In this document: positions 47,363-59,417 of the stretch, piece after piece
Layout: each line of letters opens with the position of its first letter
How positions within the stretch are numbered: the first letter of the stretch is position 1
Assembly: GCA_018105865.1 (NCBI GenBank)
Contig: CM030849.1
Location: 1,572,013 to 1,636,012 of the forward strand
Origin: Metaphire vulgaris
Lineage: Eukaryota > Annelida > Clitellata > Crassiclitellata > Megascolecidae
DNA: 64,000 bases
Reading direction: 5' to 3'
Notes under the pieces: model-generated
Told to the model about the DNA's origin: nothing
Database searches by the model: none
Seen by the model: the letters and a program-made list of their open reading frames with translations, nothing else
Position numbers and translations under genes: made by a program

Positions 47363-47700
47363 CTAGGATTTGATCATATTCGTGAAAGTTGTGCTAAGAA
47401 CCGTTTGCCGTACAATTTCGGCTAGAACATGTCGTACGACGGATTTTGCAATAATTTCAGTGTCTTGGCATGGATCTACGCCCGTGCTTTCCGCTGTTCG
47501 TTCAATTGCCTTTCTATAGCCTGCGAACAAGGGAAGTTGCTCTGACCTGCTCGGACACAGCTGCCATTGATAACGGTCTCTTGAAATCAGACACAGGTGA
47601 AGACGTCCAGAGTTCCTTAACATGATTATAACACAGATATCGAAACCGAGTGTGCCACTGACTGTCAACAATCGCCCAAACTGGAAGATGATGTATTCGC
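47363..47700 (-). CDS. orphan terminal exon, unknown protein
   Basis: Acceptor CATTTTTCAG precedes 47700. Entering after one leftover base, the exon is open for 112 codons to TAG at 47363-47365. It reads EYIIFQFGRLLTVSGTLGFD, RYQWQLCPSRSEQLPLFAGY and ends in DTEIIAKSVVRHVLAEIV...NMIKS. The AKSVVRHVLAEIV segment resembles the LTKSVIETIAKEV helix of units A-C. The upstream exon was not found; the PAN-type gene to the right already ends in a stop. Could be the 3' end of another family member. Function unknown. Confidence 0.45.
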
Positions 47701-47953
47701 CTGAAAAATGAAATAAGCTTTCATGACCTCGAAATATCTCACAGCGTTAATCCTTTAATTGATGAAAACTTTACATAACAATGCTATATTTAGGACGAAA
47801 ATGTAAATAAATATGGATTTCCAACTATTTTGCATAATATTGAACATTTAAGTTATGTATTTACAGTAGATAGGCTTGTTGTTTGACAATGCGTTCCGTC
47901 ATGGTTCTCTGGATAAAGAGATTGTGTAGGCTTAGGTCCTAGGTCGTCGCTGG

Positions 47954-48316
47954 AATGAGCATGTGACGCCATTGCTGAAAGACCATCTCCACTGGCTGCG
48001 AATCAAAGAGAGGATAGTGTTTAAGCGCTGCTGGCTCACCTATCGAGCTCTATATGACTCGAGCTGCCCCCGCTACCTGGCCACCATGGTGACTAGATCT
48101 ACGGAGGTCGAACGGCGGGCTCGGCTAAGGTCCAGCAAGCGGAATCAGCTACTCGTGCCTCCACCATCTTCGACTCCTCTATTTGGCGAGAGATCTTTTA
48201 CACGAGGAAACCCGATCCTGTGGAACTCTCTTCCGGACAGTGTGACCAATGCGAACGCTGCCGCGACGTTTATCTCCAACTTGAAAACGCATTTATTTAA
48301 GCTCAGTTACGAGTAA
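47954..48316 (+). mobile_element. LINE fragment, CR1/L2-type reverse transcriptase C-terminus
   Basis: Reads LLKDHLHWLRIKERIVFKRC, LYDSSCPRYLATMV, NPILWNSLPDSVTNANA and ends FISNLKTHLFKLSYE with TAA. The LHWL.IK.RI, LWNSLP and LKTHLF blocks are typical of the end of ORF2 in CR1/L2/RTE-like elements. It is 5'-truncated. A 3' tail with GGCGCTATAGCAAATTG and (AAT)n follows. Confidence 0.8.
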
Positions 48317-48437
48317 TTAGTTGTCAAAGCACCCTTGTTTTGTGCCATTCGCTCACCTACGGCGCTATAGCAAATTGTCTGACAATAATAATAATAATAA
48401 TAGGCTTATATGTATGATTCAACTCAAGCACGCCAAG

Positions 48438-48619
48438 CAGTGTTTATTCTAGGCCTTCTTAGGGGGAATTTTCTCCCAAAGTTTGAAAATTCCCCCCAAA
48501 TTTTTTTAGATGTTGGCTGAGGAATGGAAATTCCCCCCACACGTGTGGAAACTCAAACCTTGTCCCCCGCCCAAACATTTCAAAATCCCCCAATGTCAAG
48601 GGGGCTAGAATAAACACTG
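48438..48619. mobile_element. hAT-type MITE, CAGTGTTTATTCTAG family, perfect TSD
   Basis: A 182-bp element with CAGTGTTTATTCTAG / CTAGAATAAACACTG ends and the 8-bp duplication ACGCCAAG on both sides (48430-48437, 48620-48627). Same family as 53745-53937 in the other orientation. Confidence 0.92.
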
Positions 48620-48805
48620 ACGCCAAGTATCAAAAACCGGAGGAGGTGAGTGAATATTTTAACACTTTGCTGAATGCTTGTGTTTCTATTGAAGTTTTGC
48701 CAAGCCATACATACATTAAACAACAAATGGTTGGCCCCCCCCATGATTAGAAGTTGCCACCCCAAGGACCCCCTCCCACTTGTCAAATCCTAGAGCCGCC
48801 ACTGG

Positions 48806-48884
48806 CGTAAGATTCGAACCCGCTACCATGTGATTACGCGCCCACGATCCTACCGCTACGCCACCGCGACCCGCTATGATAATG
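48806..48884 (-). pseudogene. tRNA-like sequence (SINE head or tRNA pseudogene)
   Basis: Minus strand has TGGCGTAGCGG (RNA polymerase III A box) and, about 35 bases later, GGTTCGAATCT (B box). Acceptor and T stems do not pair well, so a working tRNA is unlikely. Confidence 0.5.
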
Positions 48885-48889
48885 GCCAT

Positions 48890-50160
48890 TTATTTTTCGT
48901 TCATCTGTGCAAACTCGATGGCCATTATTTCCCAATTTTAGTTGAATTGTAAAATATGAGGCTCTCTTACCCCGTTAGAATAATTCGAAAACGAGCGTTT
49001 TCATCCGACCGAGCGAAATCTGCATTTCCCGTAGAACGTATGTTAAACAAGGACTTACAACATTTTCTTCTTCTTCTACGATAATTTAGGCTAGTTTGGG
49101 TTTTGTTGAAAATGTTGATTTCAGAATGGCGTTACGCGTCACAGTAAAACCGCCTTCGACGCGAAACAATGTAGAGGCGATAACTCGTTTAAATTATTAT
49201 TATTATTAATTAAGCGCATTAACTTTTCATAATGGTTATTTGATTCTTCTGTGACGTCATCGCGCGGTTGAAAACCGAATTTTTCTGGATGGTTCGGCTT
49301 CGGGCTGACATTCGGCAATGTGTGTCCCGTTCGAAACAGCTTTATTTTCACTTTAAGCTTAATAACTAGTGTTTTATCCAGACTCCAGGTCATTGAGGGG
49401 GAATACGTTTGACTAGGGGGGGGGGGGAAGAGACACAGTTCAATGAAACATTTGCCAGTGCTGGAATTTGGGGGATTTTGTGGGGGGGGGGATTTTGGAA
49501 GGGGAATCACCCCACTAACAGTCCCCTTTCTCAATGATCAGAGCGCACAATCAAACACTGAACACGTTACCTCACAATTGCTACTGAAATTATTTTAGTG
49601 TCAGTCGGACGAAGATAAGAAATATTATGTTCTTCCAATATAATGAAGTTGTTCTAATTGTGAAGATGTCTCTAATCATAAGAAACGGGTTGGAGACCCA
49701 AACTCACTCTATAAGTAAGTAAGTAAAATCTCGTCATATTCTGTGGCGCTTTCAAAAGCAGTACCGAAATCGTTCCTTATTCCTAGGCGCTTAGTGCTAG
49801 AGACTGCTTAAGTGCTAGAGTGGTCGACATAATATAGGACGATTACAGGGTTATTTCTAGGATTATCATTTGGGGGGGTTGGTATATTCTGGGGTGGCCT
49901 CCAGAAAAAGTCTGATAAGCAAAAAAATTTAAAAAGTCGTCCGGCTTTCAGATTTGGGAGGGGTGTTGGGGTGTCGGTCTCAGATTGGGGGCGTTGGGGG
50001 TGTTAGGGGGGGGGGTGTAAAAATATCCCTGGACGATTATGACGAAGCACAATTGCAGAAATGTTGGTAACACACACATCCATGGCCATCGAGGGTACAT
50101 CATGCATGGTCTACACATCAAGAAAAGAACGTGGAATAGCTAAAAAATCGTCCAACAATA
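48890..50160. other. repeat-rich spacer
   Basis: No gene supported. Holds short (TTA)n, GC-poor sequence, a GGGGGG-rich element at 49380-49530, and a fragment with the GATAAGCAAAAAAAT module at 49915. Confidence 0.5.
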
Positions 50161-50349
50161 GAGTGGCGGCTCCACAGGGGCCCCCCGTGCCCCCCCCCCC
50201 AACTGAGTGCCTGCCCCTCTAGTGGCCCCCTGTTGGGAACCTATACTTAATACTACATACCTAACAACAAATGTTTACCCCACCATGATTAGAAGTTGCT
50301 ACCCCAACGACCACCCCCCCCCACTTGCCAAATCCTGGAGCCGCCACTG
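50161..50349. mobile_element. hAT-type MITE, GTGGCGGCTCCA family
   Basis: Related to 2359-2552; flanked by CAACAATA and CAACAACG (6 of 8 equal). Internal sequence (GTTGGGACCTATACTTA-like, TACATACCTA) matches the filamin intron copy. Confidence 0.75.
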
Positions 50350-50541
50350 CAACAACGATGCTCACAGTAAATGAGTGAGTGCACATGTCTAAAACAGTGG
50401 TTCTCAAACTGGGTTCCGCGGTCGCTTAGGAGACCGCCAAGCAGTTTCAGAGGAACAATTATTAGAGATTGTTTTCTTCTCTCAAGACATCTCGTTGACG
50501 TCGCCAAATATATAGAAGAACGTGACGTTCTTCAGGCGCCA

Positions 50542-50966
50542 TTAGATGCGGAACAGATGAAAACGAAAGTAGAACACTGGACTTTGAAAGCTGCTCGCAG
50601 TTATCCACATAGCGTCCTTGTTCATGTTGTCGACGCGTTTCGCCGCCCAAGTCCCTTCACCGTTTCTGCAAACAGCCACAGCAGACGCCCAGCTCGACTC
50701 GTCCAGGGTCCTGTTCATCCAACCGTCCTGAGCGACGGTGGAAACCTTCCAACAACCGTCGCTGACCCTGCAGCCGAGCGATGCCAGCAGTCCACCGGGG
50801 CTATCGGCACCGTTTTCTACTTTGACAGCGATGACGCTTGTCATCAGTGGCAGTGTCAGGGTTTTCGTGATCGTCCAATCATCCCGTCCATTCAGCGTGG
50901 ACATGTCCACGCGCTGTCCGTCCAAATACAGCTCCGCCACGCCGTTATCTGCGGTGATGTTCATCT
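50542..50966 (-). CDS. galactose-binding-like domain exon of a secreted protein
   Basis: Acceptor CTGTTTCCAG precedes 50966; only a leftover of one base keeps it open, giving MNITADNGVAELYLDGQRV, DDWTITKTLTLPLMTSVIAV, KVENGADSPGGLLASLGCR, GWMNRTLDESSWASAV and a C-terminal MWITASSFQSPVFYF before TAA. The TADN..LY.DG, IA.K..N..G..G.LAS, W....DDSSW and W.W.......VYFR pattern is that of galactose-binding-like beta-sandwich domains found in marine invertebrate secreted proteins. Likely partner exon is the signal peptide/PAN exon at 53.4-53.7 kb. Confidence 0.65.
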
Positions 50967-51678
50967 CTGGAAACAGATTGGAAGATGTATCAATCAAATC
51001 AGTGGCGTCATTGGGGGGAGGGGAGTGGCAGGAAGGGGGCACGCCCCCCCCAAGGAACTGAAGAAATTATATATAATGTATAAAATAAATAAATAAATAA
51101 ATGTAAAATGTGCAAAAAATATCGCCAAAATTTGCCCAAAATTTGCCAGCAATGTCTAAAATTTACAAATTTGCAGAAATTGGCCCCAAAATTGCACAAA
51201 ATTTGCCAAAAATTGAACAAAAAATTGGTCAAAATTGGCCAAAAAATTATCTTGCCTCTCCAAGAAAGTGTGAAATGACGCTACTGTATCAAAGACAATG
51301 CATTCATAATAATAAAATCATTGACCTAGAAAGGAACGGGTGGGGGAGGCCCCACCCCTTTACTCACCTATTTTGGTTGGGACCGGTCGAAAGATTTGCG
51401 CAAAATCGTTTAGTGCGGGAAGGGAGTATTGTGAGATGAAGGAAAATTGGCCAAAGTTCAAGCGCGCTTGATAGGCCTACGACGAGATATTCTTTTTCTT
51501 CTCACGACTTTTCGCCACCTGACCCCCCCCCCTCATCCCCTCTCCCTCCATGTTAGGCCTCTATGCGCAGATGTCAAAAAGTCCACATTTCAAAGTCTAT
51601 TGGTTAGGAAGAAGTCTGACCGAAGCGCATAACAGATTTCTTTCTAAGCCTGAAGGAGGCTAGAATCCGCTAGATCAT

Positions 51679-51776
51679 ATACATACATACATACATACAT
51701 ACATACATACATACATACATACATACATACATACATACATACATACATACATACATACATACATACATACATACAT
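51679..51776. repeat. (CATA)n microsatellite
   Basis: About 24 pure ACAT/CATA units. Confidence 0.95.
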
Positions 51777-51779
51777 AAA

Positions 51780-51920
51780 CTCACAAACTCTGACTCTTTT
51801 GGAATTTTTCTACGTAATCTTAAAACTTACTTATTAACCATCGGGTATACGCAGTTTTGTAAAGCGCTCTTGTCTTTGGCCACTTTTACCATGCTTATTG
51901 CGCTATAGAAATCGTCTGGC
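51780..51920 (+). mobile_element. LINE 3' end fragment
   Basis: Translates as DSFGIFLRNLKTYLLTIGYT, the FxxxLKTYLL end typical of LINE ORF2, then a tail GCGCTATAGAAATCGTCTGG leading directly into (AAT)n, as in the copy at 47954-48400. Confidence 0.6.
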
Positions 51921-52277
<357 letters not shown>

Positions 52278-53197
52278 GTATATACTGTATATATATGGGC
52301 CAAAGCAATCGACTTACGTATGGTTTGACTTGCACAACTGCTGAGCAATGCATTCATTTGACTCTGAAAATACATTATACATATCAATATGTTTTAATGC
52401 AATGATTTAGAATATAATAACAGCGATAATACTGTAATAAGGTTTAAAGCGGTTCATTAGGTCCGCCCGCGTGAGAACCACTATGTTCCAATATTTTATT
52501 GCCTCCAAATTCTTTCGTATATAGCAATGGTTTCATTAATTTCATCAATGGGCCTATAGGAAAGCAGTAGCTAGCATTAGCGTAAGCCCCGGGATGGGTA
52601 CAGTGGTGGGGTCGGCCCCTTATTCGGTCGTGAGATCCGTACATAGTTGTGGGTAGGGGTGGGGGTGGGGGGGGCATCCATAAATGGCGTCACGTGATTT
52701 TTGGCAGTTTTTGACCCCCCTTCGTCACACGTCGTCACAAAAGGTCAGACCCCCTCAAATATGACGTCACAACGCGTTAACCCCCCTCTCTTCTTGTCAT
52801 CTTTCCGATGTCCCTGCGACTCCAATGCTAGGACTGGGAGCGCCTCCGAGTAGAAATAGAAGAGGCGCTATACAAATGTCACGACAGAGGAAGGGTGATG
52901 AAGTTTTTTGCTTGTCAGTTTTTTTATGATGATCTTTTTCGTGGGCGTAGCTAGAAAATCGTTGATCATAAAAAACCTGACAAGCAAGAAACTTCATCAC
53001 CCTTCCTCTATCGTGCCATTTGTATAGCGCCTCTTCTATTTCTATTTTTACGATCAATGATTTTCTAGCTACGCCCACGAAAGAATGCACCCCTGCCAAC
53101 AATTCGTTCCGACGGCCCTTAAGTGATTCGAAACTTTTGCCCACCGCTGTAGCGTGAAACCCAATAGAACAAAAGCAGTAGCGATAAGTATCCGAGA

Positions 53198-53401
53198 CAG
53201 TGTTTAATCTAGACTCTTGGACTCCGGGGGGGGGAGGGGGGAACTGAAAAAGCCGGTGGGGGAACTGACAAAGCCGGGGGAATTCTGCTAGGGGCCGCTG
53301 TTAGTCCATGCAGTATTCCAAAATTTCCGGGGGAAATTTGAAATTTCCGGGGAGAAAAAGGGCAATTCCCCCCCCCCGGAAACTGCCTAGATTAAACACT
53401 G
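53198..53401. mobile_element. hAT-type MITE, CAGTGTTTAATCTAG family, perfect TSD
   Basis: A 204-bp element with CAGTGTTTAATCTAG / CTAGATTAAACACTG ends and the 8-bp duplication ATCCGAGA (53190-53197, 53402-53409). It abuts the 3' edge of the PAN-type exon. Confidence 0.92.
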
Positions 53402-53415
53402 ATCCGAGATCCAAC

Positions 53416-53730
53416 CGTGTAATGCACGCAGCCGCAATCCAAGCCGAATTTCGTTGGAGTGGAGAGGTACAGTTCGCATCCCGTTGAATTCGGCTTCCAG
53501 TTGAAAGCGGTGCATTTGGACAAGCGCTGGCATCTCCACGAGCAGATGACCTCCTGTGGCACCCAACGGTCCAGTAAGTACCTGTCTCTGTCCAGATCTG
53601 CAGTCCCATGCGTGACGGACGCTTGCTCCGTGGCGCACAGGTTCGTCACGCTCCGATAGGAGGTTCCGGAAATGACGGAGAAAACACCAAACAGTGCCAA
53701 GAAAATCGTGTCCTCTCTTCTTCCCATCAT
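53416..53730 (-). CDS. signal peptide plus PAN/apple-like domain, first exon of a secreted protein
   Basis: ATG at 53730 (a second at 53727) opens MMGRREDTIFLALFGVFSVI, a basic residue pair followed by a hydrophobic core, as in a signal peptide. Then a Cys pattern VICSWRCQRLSKCTAFNWKP, STGCELYLSTP, LDCGCVHY follows. C-x3-C-x6-C.AFNW......C.L is the PAN/apple fold pattern. The 3' border is uncertain: a weak GTTGGA donor would leave phase 0, whereas the 50.5-50.97 kb exon needs phase 1, so another exon probably lies between. An ATG 117 bp upstream belongs to a MITE and is rejected. Confidence 0.65.
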
Positions 53731-53744
53731 ACTTATTCCAGTCG

Positions 53745-53937
53745 CAGTGTTTATTCTAGCCACCTTGACATTAGGGGGGAAGGATTTTGAAATGTTTGGG
53801 GGGGCAAGGTCTGAGTCTCCACACTTGTTTTTTGGGGGGATTTCCATCCCCCAGCCAACATATAAAAATTGGAGAGGGGAATTTTAAAACTTGGGGGGGA
53901 ATTCCCCCCCACCAGAGAAGGCCTAGAATAAACACTG
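53745..53937. mobile_element. hAT-type MITE, CAGTGTTTATTCTAG family
   Basis: A 193-bp element with CAGTGTTTATTCTAG / CTAGAATAAACACTG ends but no matching flanks, 15 bp upstream of the PAN gene's ATG. It occupies the 5' UTR or core promoter position. Confidence 0.85.
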
Positions 53938-54642
53938 TTCGAATAGGAATGCTGTCGGAATTATTACTCGAGGTTTTAACACATTTATCTGTAACGTAAT
54001 GTAAAATGGACGAGTATTCTCGGGACGGCCGGTAAGGACTGTTGTACGACCTGCCAGGCAATGCGGTTTGTTCTGCTACAGGTACTGCTGACCCGGCATT
54101 CGTTAGCCCCCCCCCCTTTTCCCCCATTTGTTTTCACGCCGTTTCGACGGTAACGGATACAATGGACGACGCCCTGATGTCCCATCGGCGGCTTTACGGA
54201 CGTATCAAGTGCGATTGTAGCGAGTTTTAATAATTTATAAACGACACCACAGTTGGGCGCGGACAATGGTTTCCGACTTGGTCTACAGGTGCGGGTTTCC
54301 ACATTCAGCGGGCCAAACGACATTGATTTATTTATGATTAGGGTTACTAGACGTCCGACAAAAGAGGACGTGTGACCTACTCCCTCATTTTTAGCCCAAT
54401 TTCCCCCTTCGTCCGGCAGGCAGGGCTACAAGCATTTTAAATGTCCGGCCTTTGTAAGGACATCATTCTCACAAAATATAATTCGAAAATCCTTCCTGTG
54501 AAACAATTTTTACAATTAGGACTCATCCATAATTATAGTACGTAAGTAAAAAGGCATATTTTAAACCCCCCTAGCCCGTCATTATTATTATTTATAATAT
54601 ATTATATAGCTGAGTTTAGACCGAGCACGCCGTTTTTATAAT

Positions 54643-54648
54643 TTTATT
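54643..54648 (-). terminator. polyadenylation signal, unit C
   Basis: AATAAA on the minus strand about 185 bp past the unit C stop, in the same AGCAATAAAATTAT context as A and B. Confidence 0.75.
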
Positions 54649-54829
54649 GCTCAAACTTATAGCAATTGTTCTCGATAACAGAGATTCAGACATTCGATAC
54701 AGTATCTGTTGATTATTCCGAAGGAGATTTCGATACAATTCGACATACTGAAAGCAATACACAAGCCAAAAAGGGAACATGCCAAGTGGGTTGTGTCCTG
54801 AAGCTTTGTAGTCCAGTATTCGCCCTGGT

Positions 54830-54850
54830 TCATTGTCCATAGCAGGGTCT
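54830..54850 (-). CDS. unit C, exon 4 (last coding codons)
   Basis: Acceptor GGTATAG, then RPCYGQ and TGA at 54830-54832 in phase 0. In the +1 frame the exon stays open for over 70 codons (DPAMDNEPGRILDYK...), which aligns with unit D's terminal exon. Confidence 0.58.
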   Translation of the reverse strand, partial: RPCYGQ

Positions 54851-55008
54851 CTATACCATCAGGAAAACACACACATTAGCCTATCTTTAAATAACGCAAA
54901 TAAAATAATAATTATTACAAAATTCGTATTTTCGAAGTTAGGCTGCAAATCTTGTGTCAATGCACATTGGATTCTTCATAACAGACTGCATTTGAATGAC
55001 TTACGATG

Positions 55009-55196
55009 CAGGGCCGTAGCGACGGTGTGGGGGGAGTATTTCGGTATATATACCCCAAATCAATTTACATGTACTTTTAAAGTTTTTTTTATGTGGCTAT
55101 ATGTGGTTTTATGTGGTTTATAGTTAAGATTTATACCTCCTACCCCCCAAAATATATATTTACCCTCCCCCAATCAAAGTCTTGGCTACGCCCCTG
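55009..55196. mobile_element. hAT-type MITE, CAGGGCCGTAGCGACGG family
   Basis: A 188-bp element in unit C intron 3, flanked by TTACGATG and TTACGATT (7 of 8). Confidence 0.82.
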
Positions 55197-55645
55197 TTAC
55201 GATTATATATGTTAAAGATAATGATTCAATTTTAGTCTTCCAATGTGTTGCATTGTTAGTTTTCATGTTTCAAACAAATTTATTCGTCCATTCTTCAAGA
55301 ACATATTTACTTAGGCTACGGATGTTTTACTGTAGCTTTCTTCTTCTGCCATTTATAAATGATCTGGATCAGACTAGATGAATTATTGATCGTTGACAAT
55401 CGGTATGCAAAATTTCTGGATAGTTTGTATGGTCAGCCTGTGTTTAAGAGATACTGAATATGTGTGTAATTTTGTACAACATGGAATTCACATGCCTAAG
55501 TAAAGCTTTGTTTTTTCTTAGGTCTATGTGTTAATATTTATGTTCACATTGTATTGTGTTGGGGTTTTCTAGTTTCTTTTGGTTTGGTTTCGTGCTGGTT
55601 TGTGACCGTCTTTTGGCTACAGTTAATGCGAAATAAAGATATATA

Positions 55646-55896
55646 TAGTGGCGTAGCCAAGGGGGGATTTGGGGGTTAACCCTTTCCCCCTTGGCTGCCG
55701 AAAACAAAATATTTTTAACGAGTTTCTATGCAATTTTAATTTTTTGACGCGACTTTGGGGGTGAAAACCCCCCTTGGCAAAAAATGTAACGGTTTAAGAG
55801 GCCAGGACCTTTTCTGCTTGTCAAGATTTTTGCAAAGTTGGTCACGGTCAAAACCAAAAACTAAACCCCCCTTCCGGAAATCCTGGCTACGCCACT

Positions 55897-55897
<1 letters not shown>
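55646..55897. mobile_element. hAT-type MITE, AGTGGCGTAGCC family, perfect TSD
   Basis: A 252-bp element with AGTGGCGTAGCCAAGG / CCTGGCTACGCCACTG ends and the duplication GATATATA on both sides. It lies in unit C intron 3, next to an (AT)n tract (55899-55947). Confidence 0.82.
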
Positions 55898-55952
<55 letters not shown>

Positions 55953-56024
55953 GATTTTTTCTTAGATTTGTGATGAGATAACCTACTAAAAACCTGATAT
56001 GATTGATTTGAACAGACGACTTAC

Positions 56025-56657
56025 TGGCGGGGGGCTTCCATATCCATACGGACACATAGGGAAAGTCGGATGACACATCGGTGGAGTGAGCCCGCAAGCG
56101 GGTTTGGGACATGTGGGTAGAGGTAACGGTGGCGGAGAACACGGCATTCCATATGGGGGAGTAGGCCAGGATGGTTGGGGGTACGATCTTGCAGCCGAAT
56201 TACGATAAGGGGACGCGCAAGGGTTGGGACACGGTACCATGCACGGGGCACAACACGCTTCCGGGCCTTGGTCGAAGCCGATTGGTACCGCCCCTACGGG
56301 GTACGGTGGGAACTGCGGTGCAGGCGGCATGGGGTATTGTGGAGCGGGGTATCGCGGGGCGGGGGGATAATGCGGCGCGGGGGGATATTGTGGACCTGGG
56401 TATCGCAAGGCGGGGAGATACTGCGGCGGCGGGGGATACTGTGGCGGCGGAGGATACTGCGGCGGCGGCTGGGGATACTCTGGCGGCGGGGGATACTGTG
56501 GCGGCGATATCTGAGATGGTGAGGGATAGGTCGGCGCCATTGCACTGTAGACTGGTACTTGGCGATTGTAGTGCCTTGCCGTGTCCATGACGCCTCTCCG
56601 TGGATAGGGTGCGGTGCCGATGGGTCCGAAGTATTCCGCTGGCGGCGCCATGTATTG
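56025..56657 (-). CDS. unit C, exon 3, Pro-rich domain
   Basis: 633 bp, 211 residues, phase 0 at both ends (acceptor AATTTCAG, donor GTAAGT). It has PYPRRGVMDTARHYN, an expanded tract of YPPPPQYPPPPQYP-type repeats, ASPYRNSAARSYPQPSWPTP and ends FPMCPYGYGSPPP. The second and third Cys of the CPCGCG motif of A and B are replaced by Tyr here. Longer than A and B because of the Pro/Tyr/Gln repeats. Confidence 0.82.
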
Positions 56658-56659
56658 CT

Positions 56660-58138
56660 GAAATTTCACAACAGAGTGCGCTCCAATCAATGCAGCGACA
56701 TCTACAGTACACTTTCTATTCATAATACAGTAAAACCCAGATGCGGGATGACGCATGCAAACTCGATTAGCACAGTGGTGTCCAACCGGCGGTCCGCGGG
56801 CCGAATGCGGCCCGCCGGCTGCTGATTGGCGGCCCTCACGGCATCTTTTCAAATAAAATTGTATTGATCCTAAGTAGGCTATGCATACAATATTGAGTCA
56901 CGAGCAAGAATTGTAGTTTCTGTGCTTAATTTAGTAAAATAGTAACTTCTGTTTAATTGTAACTGTTACCAGTTACTACTATTACATGAGTGTACTATTG
57001 TTGGAAAACTATGATATGCAATGGGCACAAAAATTCGGCCCTCCGCATGCTGATCGAAATTTAAAACGACCCACTTTTTGCAAAAGGTTGGCCACTACAG
57101 AATTAGCCCATGGATCTCTAATCTTAATACGCGGCTCTTCCCTCGATCGCCCTACTAGGCATTCCATTTAGTTGATATCCCTCGTTCTCGTACAGTCAAT
57201 GGCGTTAGTGTGTAGTATGAAATGGCTGGGAATGCTCTATTTCGAACCCTGTAGATCGAAATTGAGAATTATTTTATTGATGATTCTTGCAAAGTTTAAA
57301 GCAATGAAGAAGGAACAAGAGGAAAATGTGGATTTTGTCTGAGAATTTTTTTTAATCGATTAGATTTTTACATATCTAGGGCCTATATACCTTCTATTCA
57401 ACAGGCCTTCAATAGGCTTCTCTCACAGAGCGAATTAATTATAGCCAACTTGTTTTTGATGTCTATAAAACCTGTTGTAGTCCTATAATGAACCAGATAT
57501 CTTAAGTGCAACGACTTCGTCTACTGTAGCGTGCAAAACTCTGGAACCTCCGAACCGCATTGTCTTTGTGCACTGACTTTAGCAATGATATTTGCAGTTT
57601 TTCTTTTCATTTACTGGTTTGATTTGAGAAAGTGAGAAAATTGAATGAAAGGAATGAAATAGAAAGAGAGAAAGGATAGAGATAAAAAATATGGGAAATA
57701 TAAAAAGAGGCGCTGTTTTCAGACTTCAAGCGGACATTCGGCTGCCCTCTGTCTATGACGGCCCATCCTGAGAACATTAAAAATTGCTTTGTATTGTTCG
57801 ACCTTCTATTCAAAGCAGGGATATTTTTACACCCCCCTAACACCCCAATACCCCCCCCCCCAATTTGAGGTCGACACCCCCAAAATTTGGTAATGTGACA
57901 ATGGTATGCACACAAAATGCATACTAATTAGCTCCGGACACCCCCAATTTGAGGTCGACACCCCCTGAAATTCACAATCCTAGAAATATCCTTGATTCAA
58001 GGCTGTACAAAACTGGTAGTCAGGGCTGTTTATTTTTGCCCACATAGTACAACAAAGACGGCAAATTTAGAAGGAAAAGACTCAACTGGTATGGACACGT
58101 TAACCGTATTACGCCAGATCATGAATTGAAAATCTTAC
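56660..58138. other. unit C intron 2
   Basis: No exon seen. 57260-57435 matches about 29235-29405 in unit B intron 1, further evidence of block duplication with later rearrangement. 57820-57970 is a CCCCCC-rich degenerate repeat. Confidence 0.55.
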
Positions 58139-58243
58139 CCCGTTATTAACGGAAGTCTGTTGAAGACATTTTTCGCACAGGTTCGGTGTCCCATGGGGCG
58201 GCAGGGGCGCATGTCTCTCCGTTGTTGCCCCATAACCGCCGGC
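58139..58243 (-). CDS. unit C, exon 2, CxxC mini-exon
   Basis: A 105-bp phase-0 exon (35 residues) between acceptor AATTTTCAG and donor GTAAGA: AGGYGATTERHAPLPPHGTP then NLCEKCLQQTSVNNG. It shares the NLC..C core with units A and B. Confidence 0.75.
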
Positions 58244-58572
58244 CTGAAAATTCGACAGTTCCGAATGTACTGCAACGACCAGTACCAGTACCCCTTTGCG
58301 TCTATATCCATCGGTAGCGACAGGGGGTATACTGGTCATATGGTGGCATGGTAAATTTCCATAGTACCCTCGAGGGTAAATTAAGTTCATGGGCCCAAAA
58401 CCCGTGTAATACATGGTGTGTCAATAAAAACCGGGGTTTGGACCTCCACAACCTTCGTAATTTATAATATACAAGCAAGTAGGCCTACAGTATTTACATT
58501 ATCATATTATATACAGGACAGGGTTTCTGGTCTGAGATGAGTATGGATAATTGAATAGTACCAGCAAATTCG

Positions 58573-58574
<2 letters not shown>

Positions 58575-58636
<62 letters not shown>
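58575..58636. repeat. (AAT)n microsatellite
   Basis: About 20 AAT units in unit C intron 1. Confidence 0.95.
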
Positions 58637-59417
58637 GCAGCTCTCTTCCTATGTTTATGAAATGCAGTATAATGACGAGGCATCAAGCTTATCTCTAACT
58701 TCAACACACATCCACCCAGGTTGTTGACAAGTGCATGGGCGTTTGAATAATTTTTTCCAAGGGGTGCAAAAACAGGATCACGTGACGAAAGAAATGAAAA
58801 TAATTTCCAGGGGTGCAAGTTCATCGGATTTTTAGGCTATATAAATTCATTTCTTAACTTAGTACTAAAGGTTACTTTTTAAAAAGTAATTTTACTTATT
58901 TCATAATTTCACAATTTTTCCAGGGGGGTGCAATTGCACTCCCTTGCACGTCCCTCCGGACGCCTATGGAAAAGTGCATAAATCCCAGATAAATACACAT
59001 AGAATTATGTCACATACAGTAGAACTTCGCTATAACGTACTTAATAACGGATCTGTAAGCGTTAGTACATTATATCTGGGGTGCGTTTTATACAATACCA
59101 TCCAATACGGTAGCGCTTGAAATGGGACATTGCGGTTCGTTATAACCGAGTCCGTTATATCGAAGTCCTACTGTATACAACTAGATTGGCCTTGTATAGC
59201 TATTACATATAGAAGTCGAGGCTACAGTACTTACCATTCTCTTCTGTTATACTTACCTTACTCCTATGTTATAGTACCCTTCTCAGTGGCGGCAGAGAGT
59301 GGTGGGCGCCCTGGGCCATGTGGATAAAAATGGTCTCCGAGTCAATTATTTTGGGTCACCGCCCCACTGCCGACCCCCCTCTGCACGCTACTGACCCTTC
59401 TCTTCTATGGTGCCTAC

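Noticed and set aside
48806..48884. Functional tRNA gene
   Set aside because: A and B boxes are present, but acceptor and T stems do not pair and the anticodon arm is unclear. Treated as a SINE head or pseudogene.
53731..53847. Upstream start for the PAN-type protein (39 extra residues)
   Set aside because: These codons lie mostly inside a MITE, and the downstream ATG starts a convincing signal peptide.
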